The notes under the pieces were generated by a model. It worked only from the letters and a program-made list of their open reading frames with translations, was not told the origin of the DNA and did no database searches. A stretch of 64,000 nucleotides of DNA from Serripes groenlandicus (Eukaryota; Mollusca; Bivalvia; Cardiida; Cardiidae): positions 21,479,996 to 21,543,995 of the forward strand of contig JASEVX010000011.1 of assembly GCA_031761405.1 (NCBI GenBank), in the 5' to 3' direction. The translations under genes were made by a program, and so were the position numbers. This document shows positions 1 to 63,726 of the stretch, one piece after another. Position 1 is the stretch's first letter; each line of letters begins with the position of its first letter.

Positions 1-79
1 TATTTAATGCTAAGTGATGAAATACTGTGTTCTATCAGTGAAATAAAATCCTTATTCCACACTGTGGAATATGAATAAA

Positions 80-453
80 TGACGTCAAAGGGACTTACAT
101 TATGACGTCAAACCTCTGACGTGACGTCATTTTCCTAGTATTCGGTCATGTTATACTACACAAGTTATATATATACGGAATATTATGTTGTGGGGTGGAT
201 AAATGAGTTCGTATTCCACGACAAGTAGCGTGGGAAAATCGATATCTTACGAGACCGTAGGTCGAGCTAAGATATGGATTTCCCCACGCTACGCGTCGTT
301 AATACGAACTCTATTATCCACCCCACAACATAATATTTCTTTTATTACATACCTACAATCTATGAGCAGCGAAAATGTATTGAGTTTACATTTTATTAAT
401 AGTAAATAGTACTAATATCGTCATCAAACCGGTTACGTCACTGTATGACGTCA
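80..453. promoter_or_regulatory. Cluster of four TGACGTCA (CRE-like) sites
   Basis: Perfect TGACGTCA octamers at 80-87, 103-110, 122-129 and 446-453. These match the CREB/ATF consensus. They flank hairpin 1, so they may be part of a repeat rather than a promoter. Confidence 0.4.
182..334. repeat. Long inverted repeat (hairpin 1)
   Basis: ATTATGTTGTGGGGTGGATA at the left and its complement TATCCACCCCACAACATAAT at the right; arms of about 70 bases with a few mismatches. Confidence 0.85.
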
Positions 454-625
454 CAATCTTGTATTTACACCGCATATAGATACGGAATTTTAATCTGTCG
501 TGGTGTATTTGCGCATGTCAATCTGTGTGTATTTCCACCGGAAAATAAACAGGCATGTAATAAAAAGAAATACATAATGGGTATATTATTTGTTTTTCAT
601 CAATTTGTCATTAAATAAAAAGAAA

Positions 626-772
626 ATTTGTTTGTTTTGAGTGTATATGGAATATATTTCAACTCGAAGTGATACAATTTAAACATTTTCACTTGCGCTA
701 CGCGCTCATGAAAATATTCAATTGTATCACGTCTCGATGAGATATATTCCATATCCACTCAAACCAAACAAA
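626..772. repeat. Long inverted repeat (hairpin 2)
   Basis: GAGTGTATATGGAATATATT and AATATATTCCATAT-type complement; arms of about 60 bases around GCGCTACGCGC. Confidence 0.8.
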
Positions 773-1082
773 TATCCTCTATTTACCAACATTTTTGACG
801 CGGTCGAAAACGTTGTGTTAGAATGAGACAGTAACAAATGATTACACATGATGAGTTTAAGAACTATTGAAAAATGAATAAAAAAATTAAATGTTCATAG
901 AGTGTTAATATAATAGATCTATAACTGATTTCAAAATGTTTTGTTAGTTGAAAAAAATGAATAATACCAAAACAAACACAATGGGGAGTAAAGATAGACT
1001 AGCCTACACTTGATTTTTATCAAGGAAAACAAACATAGTTAATTTGTATCCCTTCAAGTTATAAAAAAGTGCTAGAATTGAA

Positions 1083-1246
1083 ATAGATCTCATTTTGAGT
1101 GATATACCGGCTCTTATATCACGATTTTGAGTTTAGGTGTGTAGTAATTAATCACGAAGGCCGAATGGCCTGAGTGATTAATTTATACACACCTGAACGA
1201 CACATCGTGATATAAGAGCCGGTATATCACTCAAAATGAGATATAT
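1083..1246. repeat. Long inverted repeat (hairpin 3)
   Basis: ATACCGGCTCTTATATCACG on the left pairs with CGTGATATAAGAGCCGGTAT on the right. Arms of about 75-80 bases, centre GAAGGCCGAATGGCCT. Confidence 0.9.
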
Positions 1247-1683
1247 TTTCTAAATAAAAATCTAGATCAGATACAAGCATTGTCATGTGATAAAAACCTA
1301 TGACTCATATTTCATTGCTTTACTAAGTTATAGACTCTCCTGACTTGACGTGCAAATATCTATACACACCTGTAAAGGACTCGACATTTTTGGAAGAAAA
1401 GATAGCTAGTGTGAGCAGAATTCTTCACAACCCTCCTTAAAACATACAGCAAAAGTATAACATAAAGCTAAAGACATCAAGGCAGGAAAATAAAAAATAT
1501 TTAGTATAGAATTTTTGTTTAAATGAAAATATAATTATTGACTAGAGTTTGAATCAATACGGCAACAGGAGAAATTGCTCATCATGAACTATTTCTCCAT
1601 TTGCAACAATGATTTCAACAGTCGTCAGAGTGCATCTGCGTGGGAGGGGTAACATTTAATTTCTGATGTTTCCAAGTATCATT

Positions 1684-2640
1684 TACAATAGATTATATCA
1701 CTGGGCGGAAGAAAATCATAAGATTGGCGAAGCTCAATCTGGGTTTAGAAGAAATTATTCTACAGCTGATAACATATATTCATTATAGGCAGTTATACAA
1801 CAATACTTATCAAAACAGGGAGGCCGATTTTATTGTCAGTACGTTGATTTCCGCAAAGCTTTTGATAAAATAAACCATAAGTTGTTTAGATGTCTTAACA
1901 TATAGGTATAGGCCTATACACGGACACCTTTTTAATGTATTATATTATCAATGTATTCAGATATCACTTCTTGTGTAGAAACTATCGCTGGTATAACCGA
2001 GTTGTTTAAGTGTAACATAGACAAGGAGACACAAGTAGAACAACAATCTCTCTCTTTATCAACCAACTCTGTACAAGGTTAAGAGAGGGTAATATCAACG
2101 GTATATTTGTTACAGAAAATATTCCCGATATCATCTGTTTAATGTTTGCTGATGATATTGCCAACTTCTCAGATACTGTACGTCGTTAATTTACAAAAAC
2201 AACTTAATAAATAGACAAATGCTGCATTGACACAGGTACAGAAATTAATCTTGAAAAGATAGAAATCATTGTTTTCAGAAATGGTGGCCCATTAAGAAAT
2301 AATGAAAAATACTTTTTAGATAATGAACAAATCAGAATAATATCATACCACAAATATTTCGGATTGATCTCAATCCCAATGCAGTGAAGTTTTTAGCTCA
2401 TCAAAAGCTTGCAGCTCTAGCCAAGAAAGCTACATTTTCTATTTATAAATATCAGAGAGCATTTTGTTATTCTTTTTAAGTTGTTTGACTCGATGATAAA
2501 ACCAATATTGTGCTACAGAGCGCAAGTATGGGGGCCATACATATTCAGAAGTCGTAGAATATGTTCACTTTGACTTTTGTAATAAATATTCAACTAAGTG
2601 ATCTAAGGATATGCATTTATTGTTTTCAAAAAAGTTAATG
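1684..2640 (+). pseudogene. Relic of a non-LTR retrotransposon reverse transcriptase
   Basis: Frameshifted translation of the + strand keeps short blocks of a LINE reverse transcriptase: GEAQSGFRRNYSTADN, YVDFRKAFDKINHKL and the catalytic FADD motif in LMFADDIANFSDT (about 2141-2180), later FDSMIKPI (about 2486-2510). Several stops and frameshifts; not functional. Clade not determined. Confidence 0.8.
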
Positions 2641-3134
2641 AAAAACATTGTTGAATGTAAGCATGGTGAATTTCATGTGTTTTTTCACTGCCAAAAGTTG
2701 TGATCAATTAAGAACTGTATTCTTTATTTGATTGGTATGTAGGCGACACCAACATTGATGACTTTTATACGTTGCTTCAAAACGAAAATCCTGATGTAAT
2801 AAAGAAACTTTCATATTCCATCTATATGTTAATGAAAAAATGATAAGGTCACCATTCTCAGCTCTATACTATTTGTTAAATAGAATGATTTGTACTATGG
2901 GCCGGTGGACTAATTACTTTCCATAAATATTTGTCATTGTCATTGCTAATGTTTACACAATGGAGTAATAAGTCCAACTTTAGACAGCTGGTTCCATTGT
3001 ATAATTTTAATATAAACATATCGCATATTAACTGGCCATGCAGTCCTTTGGGCGGACATCTATGGTAGACATCTATCTTGAAGCCGAGCTCCAAGTGAAG
3101 CATTCATCTATTGAGATTGTCCATAATTCAAATT

Positions 3135-3377
3135 GAGCAGTCCCGCGAAAAAAACAACATTATGGACTCTTCGTAATGTATCGAACGTGATCAGCCTGCG
3201 CAGGCTAATCCGGGCCGACACATTTCGTCTCAGGTGGATAGAGTAATGATTCCTGAAACAGAAAATCCACAGGAGACGAAAAGTGTCTGTCGGGGTTCGT
3301 ATGCGCAGCATGCTTAGGCTTATCCGAGTCAATACTTAACGTCGAGTCCACAATGTTGGTTTTCTCGCGGGACGGCT
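3135..3377. mobile_element. F4 palindromic MITE
   Basis: GAGCAGTCCCGCGAAAAAAA left, GTTTTCTCGCGGGACGGCT right; internal CGTGATCAGCCTGCGCAGGC. The right end reads as the complement of the left. Confidence 0.75.
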
Positions 3378-3379
3378 GT

Positions 3380-4300
3380 GTTGCCTAGATGTTTCCAAAG
3401 TCGTCTGCTGCAGATTGGTTTTATGTGGGAAAATGTAAACCATGTGCAAGGCTTTGTTAGCTGACGTTCTCAATTATTTAAACCCTAGAAACATTCTCTA
3501 CAAAACTATTTGGACAAGTAAATTCAGAGAATTATGGTCCCCCGCCAGGGTCAAGGTCACAAAAATTGGTATTGATGGAAAGGGGTTGTCACAAGGAATA
3601 CACATGTGAAATATGAAAGCAGTACCTATTATGGTTCAGAAGTTATGACCAAGGTTAAAGTTTTTGTGACAGCGTGACGGAGGGACGGACGGACGGACTG
3701 ACTGACGAATGAGAAATAATAGTCCCCAGCTTTCGCTAAAAGCGGGGGACAAAAACTGCAAGATACTTTCAGAAGAGAAATCAATGACGTTTTCACTATA
3801 GCCATATAAGGCAATACAGCCCGCACCCTGGCAGCCATGGATTTCTACCTCCACAATTATTTTGAAATCGGACAAATACTTTTGGAGAAGAATACGTTTT
3901 AAGTTTTTACTTTAGCCACCATATATAAGGCAAAACAACCCCATCCTGGCGGCCATGTTTTTCGACCAATCAACATGGCTTGAAGGAATTTCTAAAAACC
4001 TTATTTGGAAATCGACCAACCGGTTAGGGAGAACATTTTTGAAGTTTTGATTCTTTCGGTTGCCATGAAAACCGGAATTCTGCACGGATCATTTTTTTTA
4101 AAGGAGTATTCGTGAGGATTTTGAGAGGATGCTTTCTGAGAAGATTCGTCCCAATTGACCCGTTGGTTCCAGGTTATGTTGATGCACAAAGGGCGATCAC
4201 ATCGAGTTCAGCCTTACGATTTATACGCTGGTACCAGTAGTATCGGTACCATAGGAATTAATTCATTCTTACACGATACACGCATGTTATGACTGAAATC
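3380..4300. other. Region without a recognised gene, left flank
   Basis: Holds a short GGACGGACGGACTGACTGAC array near 3683-3706 and a GTCCCCCGCC/AAAGCGGGGGAC inverted pair around 3537-3750, typical of bivalve element tails. No coding seen. Confidence 0.4.
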
Positions 4301-4316
4301 TTATTGAAAGCGGGGT

Positions 4317-4505
4317 ATTGATTGATTAACGCAGATTTTCACATTTTTCTGCGGCGGCGAGTTGTGTTTCCCGACACTTTGTTTACACACATTCCTTTCC
4401 AAGCAACTGGTTGCTTTCCTGTCGAAAAGAATATTAGTCGTGCTGTTGTTCGAACTCAAACCCTCCATTGACAGCCCGCGTCGCTACCGACTGGTATACC
4501 GGGTC
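4317..4505 (-). mobile_element. SINE fragment (S1)
   Basis: ATTGATTAACGCAGATTTTC, then CAACTGGTTGCTTTCC and CATTGACAGCCCGCGTCGCT match the S1 body and head side. Confidence 0.5.
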
Positions 4506-4530
4506 ACTCGTGAGTAATTCACCATACAAT

Positions 4531-4553
4531 ATATATATATATATATATATATG
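4531..4553. repeat. TA microsatellite
   Basis: About eleven TA units. Confidence 0.9.
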
Positions 4554-4805
4554 CGTGACGTGAATCGATCATACCCAATCATAATTCATACGCCTGCGTA
4601 GGGAATTAACCAATGAAGATCCAGACCAAACTTTTCATCCAGTCTGATTTTGGTCTAAACTGTTCACGAAACAGCCGGAATTTGTTTCATTTTTCATTAT
4701 TATGACATTTGACATTGAAATTTGGGGACAACGTCAAAATAGTCTTACAAGAACATTGTCTTCGTAAAGTACGTGGATACTTATACTGTATTGATTTAGA
4801 GCTAG

Positions 4806-5060
4806 CTTTTATAGCGATGTGGTAGACCGTTTGCCTCCGGGACAAGAGGTCCCGAGCATGAGCCCTGTTCGGGTCGGACTTTTTCAGCTGTGCTACATAA
4901 CGACTTGGCATTACCTCCGAATGCTTGTGATAAACACACAGGTACTCTGTAGCACGACTCACGCCCACTGTTCAGGAGGGCTTGTCAATACCATGGGGTT
5001 GGGAATCGCAGGGATAGCATTCAAGATAACAAGAGTACCACAAAACCCTACGTTACGTTA
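4806..5060 (+). mobile_element. tRNA-headed SINE on the + strand (S4)
   Basis: ATGTGGTAGACCGTTTGCCT resembles an A box region and CCCTGTTCGGGTCGGACT a B box region of a tRNA-derived promoter. Different from S1-S3. Confidence 0.5.
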
Positions 5061-5082
5061 CATTCTGATGTTCTTTTCATAT

Positions 5083-5316
5083 GAGCCGTCCCGCGAGAAA
5101 ACCAACGTTGTGGACTGCGTAAACTAGCGACCCGGATCAGCCTTAGCATGCCGCGCAGGCTAACCCTAACAGACATTTTTCTGTTTCAGGAATTATTACT
5201 CTATACCTCTACCCCAATGAGACGGAATGTGTCGGCACGGATTAGTCTGCGCAGGCTGATCTGGATCGATACATTACGCAGAGGCCATAATGTCGGTTTT
5301 GCACGTGGAACGGCTC
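5083..5316. mobile_element. F4 palindromic MITE
   Basis: GAGCCGTCCCGCGAGAAAAC left, CACGTGGAACGGCTC right; inner GCGCAGGCTGATCTGGATCG and CTGTTTCAGGAATTATTACT shared with the copies at 3135 and 63475. Confidence 0.8.
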
Positions 5317-5940
5317 AATTATGAAATCATCTCTGTATCGGATGAAGGCATCACCAAGAAAAGTTCTTCCTGCCCGGCTGTAGATTTTCCGTGGACGCTT
5401 AACAGATATCACGGAGTATTCGGAAAACTTTCCAGGGATAATTTCCATGGACACCAGGAATGGTTCCGTAGACATCCTGGAACAGTTCCACGGACACCCA
5501 GGAACGGTACTGTGAATACCCCGAAGTATTCGGACCAGTTCCAGCATATAAACATTAAATTCCTCATTTTTTTTCCATGGTTTATCCATGGTCTCTCCAT
5601 GTATTTTCTATTAAGAGTCCCCAGAATATCTTGCATTTTCCAACACGCTATCCGCCACCTATGGTGATTGGACAGGACGAGCCGAAATCGCAGCCCGTAG
5701 CATGTCCAATGTGTACTTTAAAGGATTTAAACCTTTCCCACATACAAGAAATCTACAGCAGACGACTTTAACATATTTTGTCGTGGAAAACTTTGCCACA
5801 ATGTTTTCGAAAGTCGTCTGTATGAGTGAAATGGTTAACAGTTTTGGTACCCATCAATTCTGACGATAGTTGCTGTCTTTAGATACTGGTTAGTTAGTGT
5901 TCCGCTTTGCCAATGCAGACTACACAATAAAAAGACAACC

Positions 5941-6866
5941 TTTATCTGGGTTTTTTTCAAATCCTTTTATTTGATTTCAAGGCGATAACCTTTTATTACC
6001 TAGTCAGTATATACATGGTAAGTACAATGTAAAAATAACAACATAAAAATGTCAAAATAAATGTAACTATAAATACAAAATGCTCATATAAATTGCTTGT
6101 CGTTGAAAACTTAAGCTAAAACAGATACAAAACTGTTTTTCTGAGAATATATAGAACATCAACATTGTCCCCTTAATGCTTTGAAAGTCTACATTTGTGT
6201 CATTTTTTTTCTGGACCTGTTGTTGGTTTAATGGTCTTTGGACATTCCCATGACTGGGCCCGCCTTGTGTGCGTTGAGTCAGAACATTATGTACAACAGG
6301 TCGCCGTGGTTGTGATGTAAGATGACCAAGCTGACAGTTAGTGGTGTCAACTCATTCAGATTGGACAAGTTTGGCTAGTTCTGCATAGTCTGACAATCTC
6401 ATTAGTGTACAACTAACTGTGACTTAACCCTTTCCCTCATACGACAATTCTGCAGCAGACGACTTTGAACGTATTTTGTCAAAACATAGAAAATCTCCAT
6501 AATTGAATGGATAACCTATGACAAAAAGTGGAAAAGATTGTGGCAAAAGGAGAAATTGCACGTTTTGTGCAATTTCTTCTTTTGTCACTATATTTTCAAA
6601 AAGCCGTCTGCTGCAGAGGCGTCAGAAAGCGTCTATATGAGGTAAAGGGTTAATCAACTCCTCATTATAATGTTTGCAATGAAATATAATTATCTACAGC
6701 AACCACTATTCCTTGGAATTCAGTTTTACTTTAATGTAGTCTTTGTTTACACAAGCTGACCTCTGTCACCATTAACCAAGGTCATTTGCAGTCCGTTTCT
6801 GTTGCTATGACAACAGGAGATTCGTCATTTTGTAAAAAATGTTCACCATAACCAGAAGTATCTTCT
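5941..6866 (-). other. CHD4: Probable CHD4 3' untranslated region
   Basis: Sequence downstream of the stop has no further coding. Minus-strand AATAAA signals are at 5992-5997 and 5966-5971, so cleavage near 5940-5960 is plausible. The region includes a whole F1 MITE (6424-6653). An ATTAAA variant near 6731-6736 could give a shorter end. The boundary is inferred. Confidence 0.5.
6424..6653. mobile_element. F1 piggyBac-like MITE, 230 bp, in the 3' UTR
   Basis: Starts TTAACCCTTTCCCTCATA and ends with GGTAAAGGGTTAA. TTAA on both sides, subterminal TCTGCAGCAGACGAC in both arms. 230 bp including TTAA. R arm (CATACGACAATTCTGCAG) first. Confidence 0.85.
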
Positions 6867-59846
<52,980 letters not shown>

Positions 59847-60136
59847 CTGTGTAAATATTAAATCAAAACATTTCAAAATTAACTCTTAATCATTTCTGAA
59901 GACTTTTGAAAACCTTGTGGGAACAGGAGAGACGACTCGAAACATGGGACATTCATCAGTTCTCCTTAAATATCCCAAAACGCTTTCAACTGAATGGTGT
60001 TAAAAATTATACTCCAAATAATCAAGACTGGCATTAAATAGTTTACTCATTAGAATGTTTTCAATGTAGCAATCCTTTAAAATATCATCGTATAAACACT
60101 GAACATTTAATTTCACAGCACATTGGATTACTCCTA

Positions 60137-60478
60137 ACCCATATACAGACGCTTTCTGACGTCTCTGCAGCAGACAACTTGTGAAAACATTGTGGCAAAA
60201 TAAGAAACTGGTCATAATGAGCATTTTATCCTACTTGTCACAATTTTGTTAACCCTTTCCCTCATACGACAATTCTGCAGCAGAAGACTTTGAACATATT
60301 TTGTCAAATAATGGAAAATCTCTATAATTGAATGGATAACCTATGACAAAAAGTGGAAAACATTGTGGCAAAAGGAGAAATTGCACGTTTTGTGCAATTT
60401 CTTCTTTTGTCACAATGTTTTCAAAAAGCCATCTGCTGCAGAGGCGTCAGAAAGCGTCTATATTAGGGAAAGGGTTAA
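60137..60478. mobile_element. F1 half copy followed by a complete 230-bp F1 copy
   Basis: 60137-60245 is an L-arm half (CCATATACAGACGCTTTCTG) cut short. 60249-60478 is complete (TTAACCCTTTCCCTCATACG to AGGGAAAGGGTTAA), TTAA both sides. Confidence 0.88.
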
Positions 60479-60639
60479 ACTAGATCAGTCGTCACTTGAG
60501 TACAGACTGAGAGTATTGAGTACAGAGATGTCATCAAATCAAATTCAGGACTGGATGATGCAGAACAAAACACGGAACTCGCTTTCACATGGCAAATACT
60601 CAGGCTTTAATGCACTTGATTATGATTTTACAATTATTT

Positions 60640-60905
60640 GATAGATTGTTTTTTAGTGCTATACACGCTTTTACCATTGTTTCAGTTATATCACGGCGTT
60701 TCCTGTGTAAGTTACCAGTACTACTGGTCCATTTATCCTGACACCAGCCAATCAGTCGTTATGCTAACCCCCCGCAACCCTGAGCGCTAAGGAGGGCAGC
60801 CATTACTACCATTTTGAAAGTATTTGGTATGACCTGGCTGTGGTTTGAACCCGCAACCTCCTGCACTTGAGGCTGACTTGAGGCTGACCCTCTACTACTT
60901 ACTTG
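60640..60905 (-). mobile_element. tRNA-headed SINE (S3)
   Basis: TATATCACGGCGTTTCCTGT, CAGTCGTTATGCTAACCCCC, GTATGACCTGGCTGTGG; on the minus strand GCAGGAGGTTGCGGGTTCAA is a good B box. A related copy lies at 63730-63900. Confidence 0.6.
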
Positions 60906-61243
60906 ACTAACTTGATTACGATTTGCTAAATTTATCTTATGAATTGTATAGGAAAACAAAATTAAGTATAAATAAAATAAAATTCTTCCTGATAACTTTA
61001 ACTGAAATACCTTTCGGTTTCAGCATCTTTATATTAATAATTAACCATTTCCCTCATAGGACTAATATTTCTCCCATTAGCCAGTGCTTTCAAAAGTTGT
61101 CAGCTATTATATATTAGTGCTATTATAAACCATGCCTAAATATGCATCTTCAGGAAAAGGATTCAAGTTTTTTCGACAAAAATGAGACACATGTATATGT
61201 ATATAATTCCAACTAATGACTATAATATCTGATAGATCATGCA

Positions 61244-61655
61244 TTAACCCTTTCCCTCATATAGACGCTTTCTGACGCCTCTGCAGCAGACAGCTTTTTG
61301 AAAACATAGTGACAAAAGAAGAAATTGCACAACACGTGCAATTTCTCCTTTTGCCACAATGTTTTCCACTTTTTGTCATAGGTTATCCATTTAATTATGG
61401 AGATTTTCTATGTTTTGACAAAATACGTTCAAAGTCGTCTGCTGCAGAACTGTCGTATGAGGGAAAGATGCAGCAGATGACTTTGAAAAGAGCAGTGGAC
61501 AAATGTAGTGAATGACTTTTTTTTTTAAATAGAGTTGAAAACACTGTGACAAGAGCAGAAATTGCGACATGTCCTTTTGTCACAATGATTTCAAAAGTTG
61601 TCTGCTGCAAAATGCGCCTATATGATTATGAATATATGTGAGAAGAGGGTTAAAA
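61244..61655. mobile_element. Two F1 copies fused end to middle
   Basis: First copy TTAACCCTTTCCCTCATATA (61244) to GAGGGAAAG (61468); it then continues directly in the interior of a second copy (ATGCAGCAGATGACTTTGAA) that ends at AGAGGGTTAA. Confidence 0.8.
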
Positions 61656-61749
61656 TTCAAACATTACATAAAATGAAAGCAACATGCAAACATGCAACAG
61701 TACAGTCTATCATGATGATCTAAACATGTATACAAGTGATGACCATATG

Positions 61750-63145
61750 GCAGTGATTGTTGAACCATTTTCCACAAAACTAAAACAGACGACTTTGAAA
61801 AGATCTAAGCAAAAATATGACAGTGTCTTTAAGTCGAAGTTAGATTGTTGAATGGAGTTGAAAACACTTTGGCAAAAGGAGTAATTGCTCGTTTTGAGCA
61901 ATTTCTCCGTTTGTCAAAAGGCTTTCAAAAGTCGTCTGCTGCAGAGACATCATAATGCATCTACAAGTGGGAAAAGATTAACCATTGCCTACTTGAAAAT
62001 TTCTGCAGCAGACAACTTTGAAAATATCTTAACAAAGTGTGAACAATGTCCATAAACAAGAATTTAATTATTTAATACAGTTGAAAAAAATGAGGAGCAA
62101 TTTCTTCTTTTGTTGAAATGTTTTGAAAATGTCATAATGCACCTTTGCTGCAGAAAACTGTTGCCACAATGATTGTAATTTCATTTATAAATGGAAAAGT
62201 TTTACAGTAAAACTGACTGATAGTGATACAGACTACTTTGAAAACAATTCACAGAAAAAATGCCTCACAAAGCAAGACATGGAAGTTCTTGTGTCCTTCA
62301 ACATCTCTGGCAGATACCCTATCCCACTTTCACTTAATATGTGCAATTACTCCTTATACCACACAGTTTTTAAAAACCGTCTGCTGAAGATGCGCAGACT
62401 TGTTGGAAAGGATTAAAGGTGTCGTATTTTTTCAATACATTCCTTCAATAATTTCAAGACAAAAGTTACAAAAACAATTATTCTTAAAACAAAGCTCCAG
62501 ATAAGATGTGTATTTCATTTTCAGAAGAAAAATCTCACTTTGCCACCTGAAACCTTCATTGCGGGTACTGAAAAGAATCGTTTCACTGAAATAATTCTCT
62601 TAAATACCCTCACCTTAACCTTTTCCCATAAACAGATGCTTTCAAACTCGTCTGCTTTGCCTCAGACAACTTTTGACACAATGTTATCAACTTTATTCAA
62701 TGATTGTTCTTTTATTTATAGAGAATTTCCATATATTTTATTAAATGTTTTCAAAGTAGTCTGCTGCATATTTTTAGTTTGTGGGATGAGTTAAAGTGTT
62801 ATTGAACATTGCGAGAAACTTAACTCCATTGCATTTAGGCATCTGCAAGAAAAGTCATTAAATGAATGTTTATACAAAAACAAATGAGAATAAATCAGGA
62901 TGATCCTAGAAACTGCTCCACTGATATATATAACCCTTTCCCAAATACAACAAATCTGCAGCAATCTGTAAACATTTAAGCAAAACCATGGAATATTTCT
63001 ATTCAATAGTTATACTTTATTGAATAGAGTTGAAAACATTGTTGCAAAAGGCGAGCTTAAGAGAAATTTCACCTTTTGTAACAATGTTTTCAAAAGTAGT
63101 CTGCAACTGACGAGTCAATATGCTTTTGCACTTGGGAGAGAGTTA
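61750..63145. mobile_element. Strongly degraded F1 and F2 copies
   Basis: F1 pieces at about 61765-61980, 61980-62165, 62617-62795 and 62930-63145 (AACCCTTTCCCAAATACAAC to TTGGGAGAGAGTTAA); F2 at about 62488-62610 (GCGGGTACTGAAAAGAATCG). No coding seen, so the missing first CHD4 exon is not here. Confidence 0.6.
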
Positions 63146-63474
63146 ACTAGCTTTACATTGCAACCAGAATGATAAATATAACCAAAAATGAATACCAAAA
63201 TAAAATACATTAATATACTAGCTATTTCTGATGAACAAGGTGACAAGGTATAAAAAAGCGGCCGATTATAGCTAAATAAAATGTTCCTAAAACATCCATT
63301 GGCTGATATGAATATTTCAGTAACTGCAGTGTCCCCTTCGTCTGTTAATCACTTAGGGGCCTAGATAAGGTGGAAGGGAACTGGTCTCTTCCATGCAATC
63401 TCTCTGAAACCCTATATTGTATGTGTGTATGGTGTTTTAAGCTGCTTTTAACCAGCCTCTAGTTAAATACATAT

Positions 63475-63726
63475 GAGCCGTCCCACGAGAAAACCAACAT
63501 TGTGGACTCTGCGTAAAGTATCGACAAAGACCAGCCTAAGCATGCTGTGCAGGCAAACCCGGACAGACATGACTTGTCTCCAGTGCACTTTCTGTTTCAG
63601 GAATCATTACGCTATACATATATCCACTTGAGACAGAATGTGTCGGCCCGGATCAGTCTACGCAGGCTGATCTGGGTCGATACATTATGCAAAGGCCATA
63701 ATGTTGGTTTTCTCGTGCGACGGCTC
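63475..63726. mobile_element. F4 palindromic MITE, complete
   Basis: GAGCCGTCCCACGAGAAAAC left, TTTTCTCGTGCGACGGCTC right; inner CAGGCTGATCTGGGTCGATA. 252 bp. An F2 half copy lies just before at about 63357-63418. Confidence 0.82.

Noticed and set aside
203..409. Small reading frame near the left edge
   Set aside because: It runs through hairpin 1 and has no recognisable domain; palindromic repeats often leave chance frames.
5290..5667. 125-codon plus-strand frame
   Set aside because: Starts inside the F4 MITE and crosses repetitive CCATGG-rich sequence (TTCCATGGACACC, TTCCACGGACACC). No family recognised and an overlapping frame exists on the other strand.
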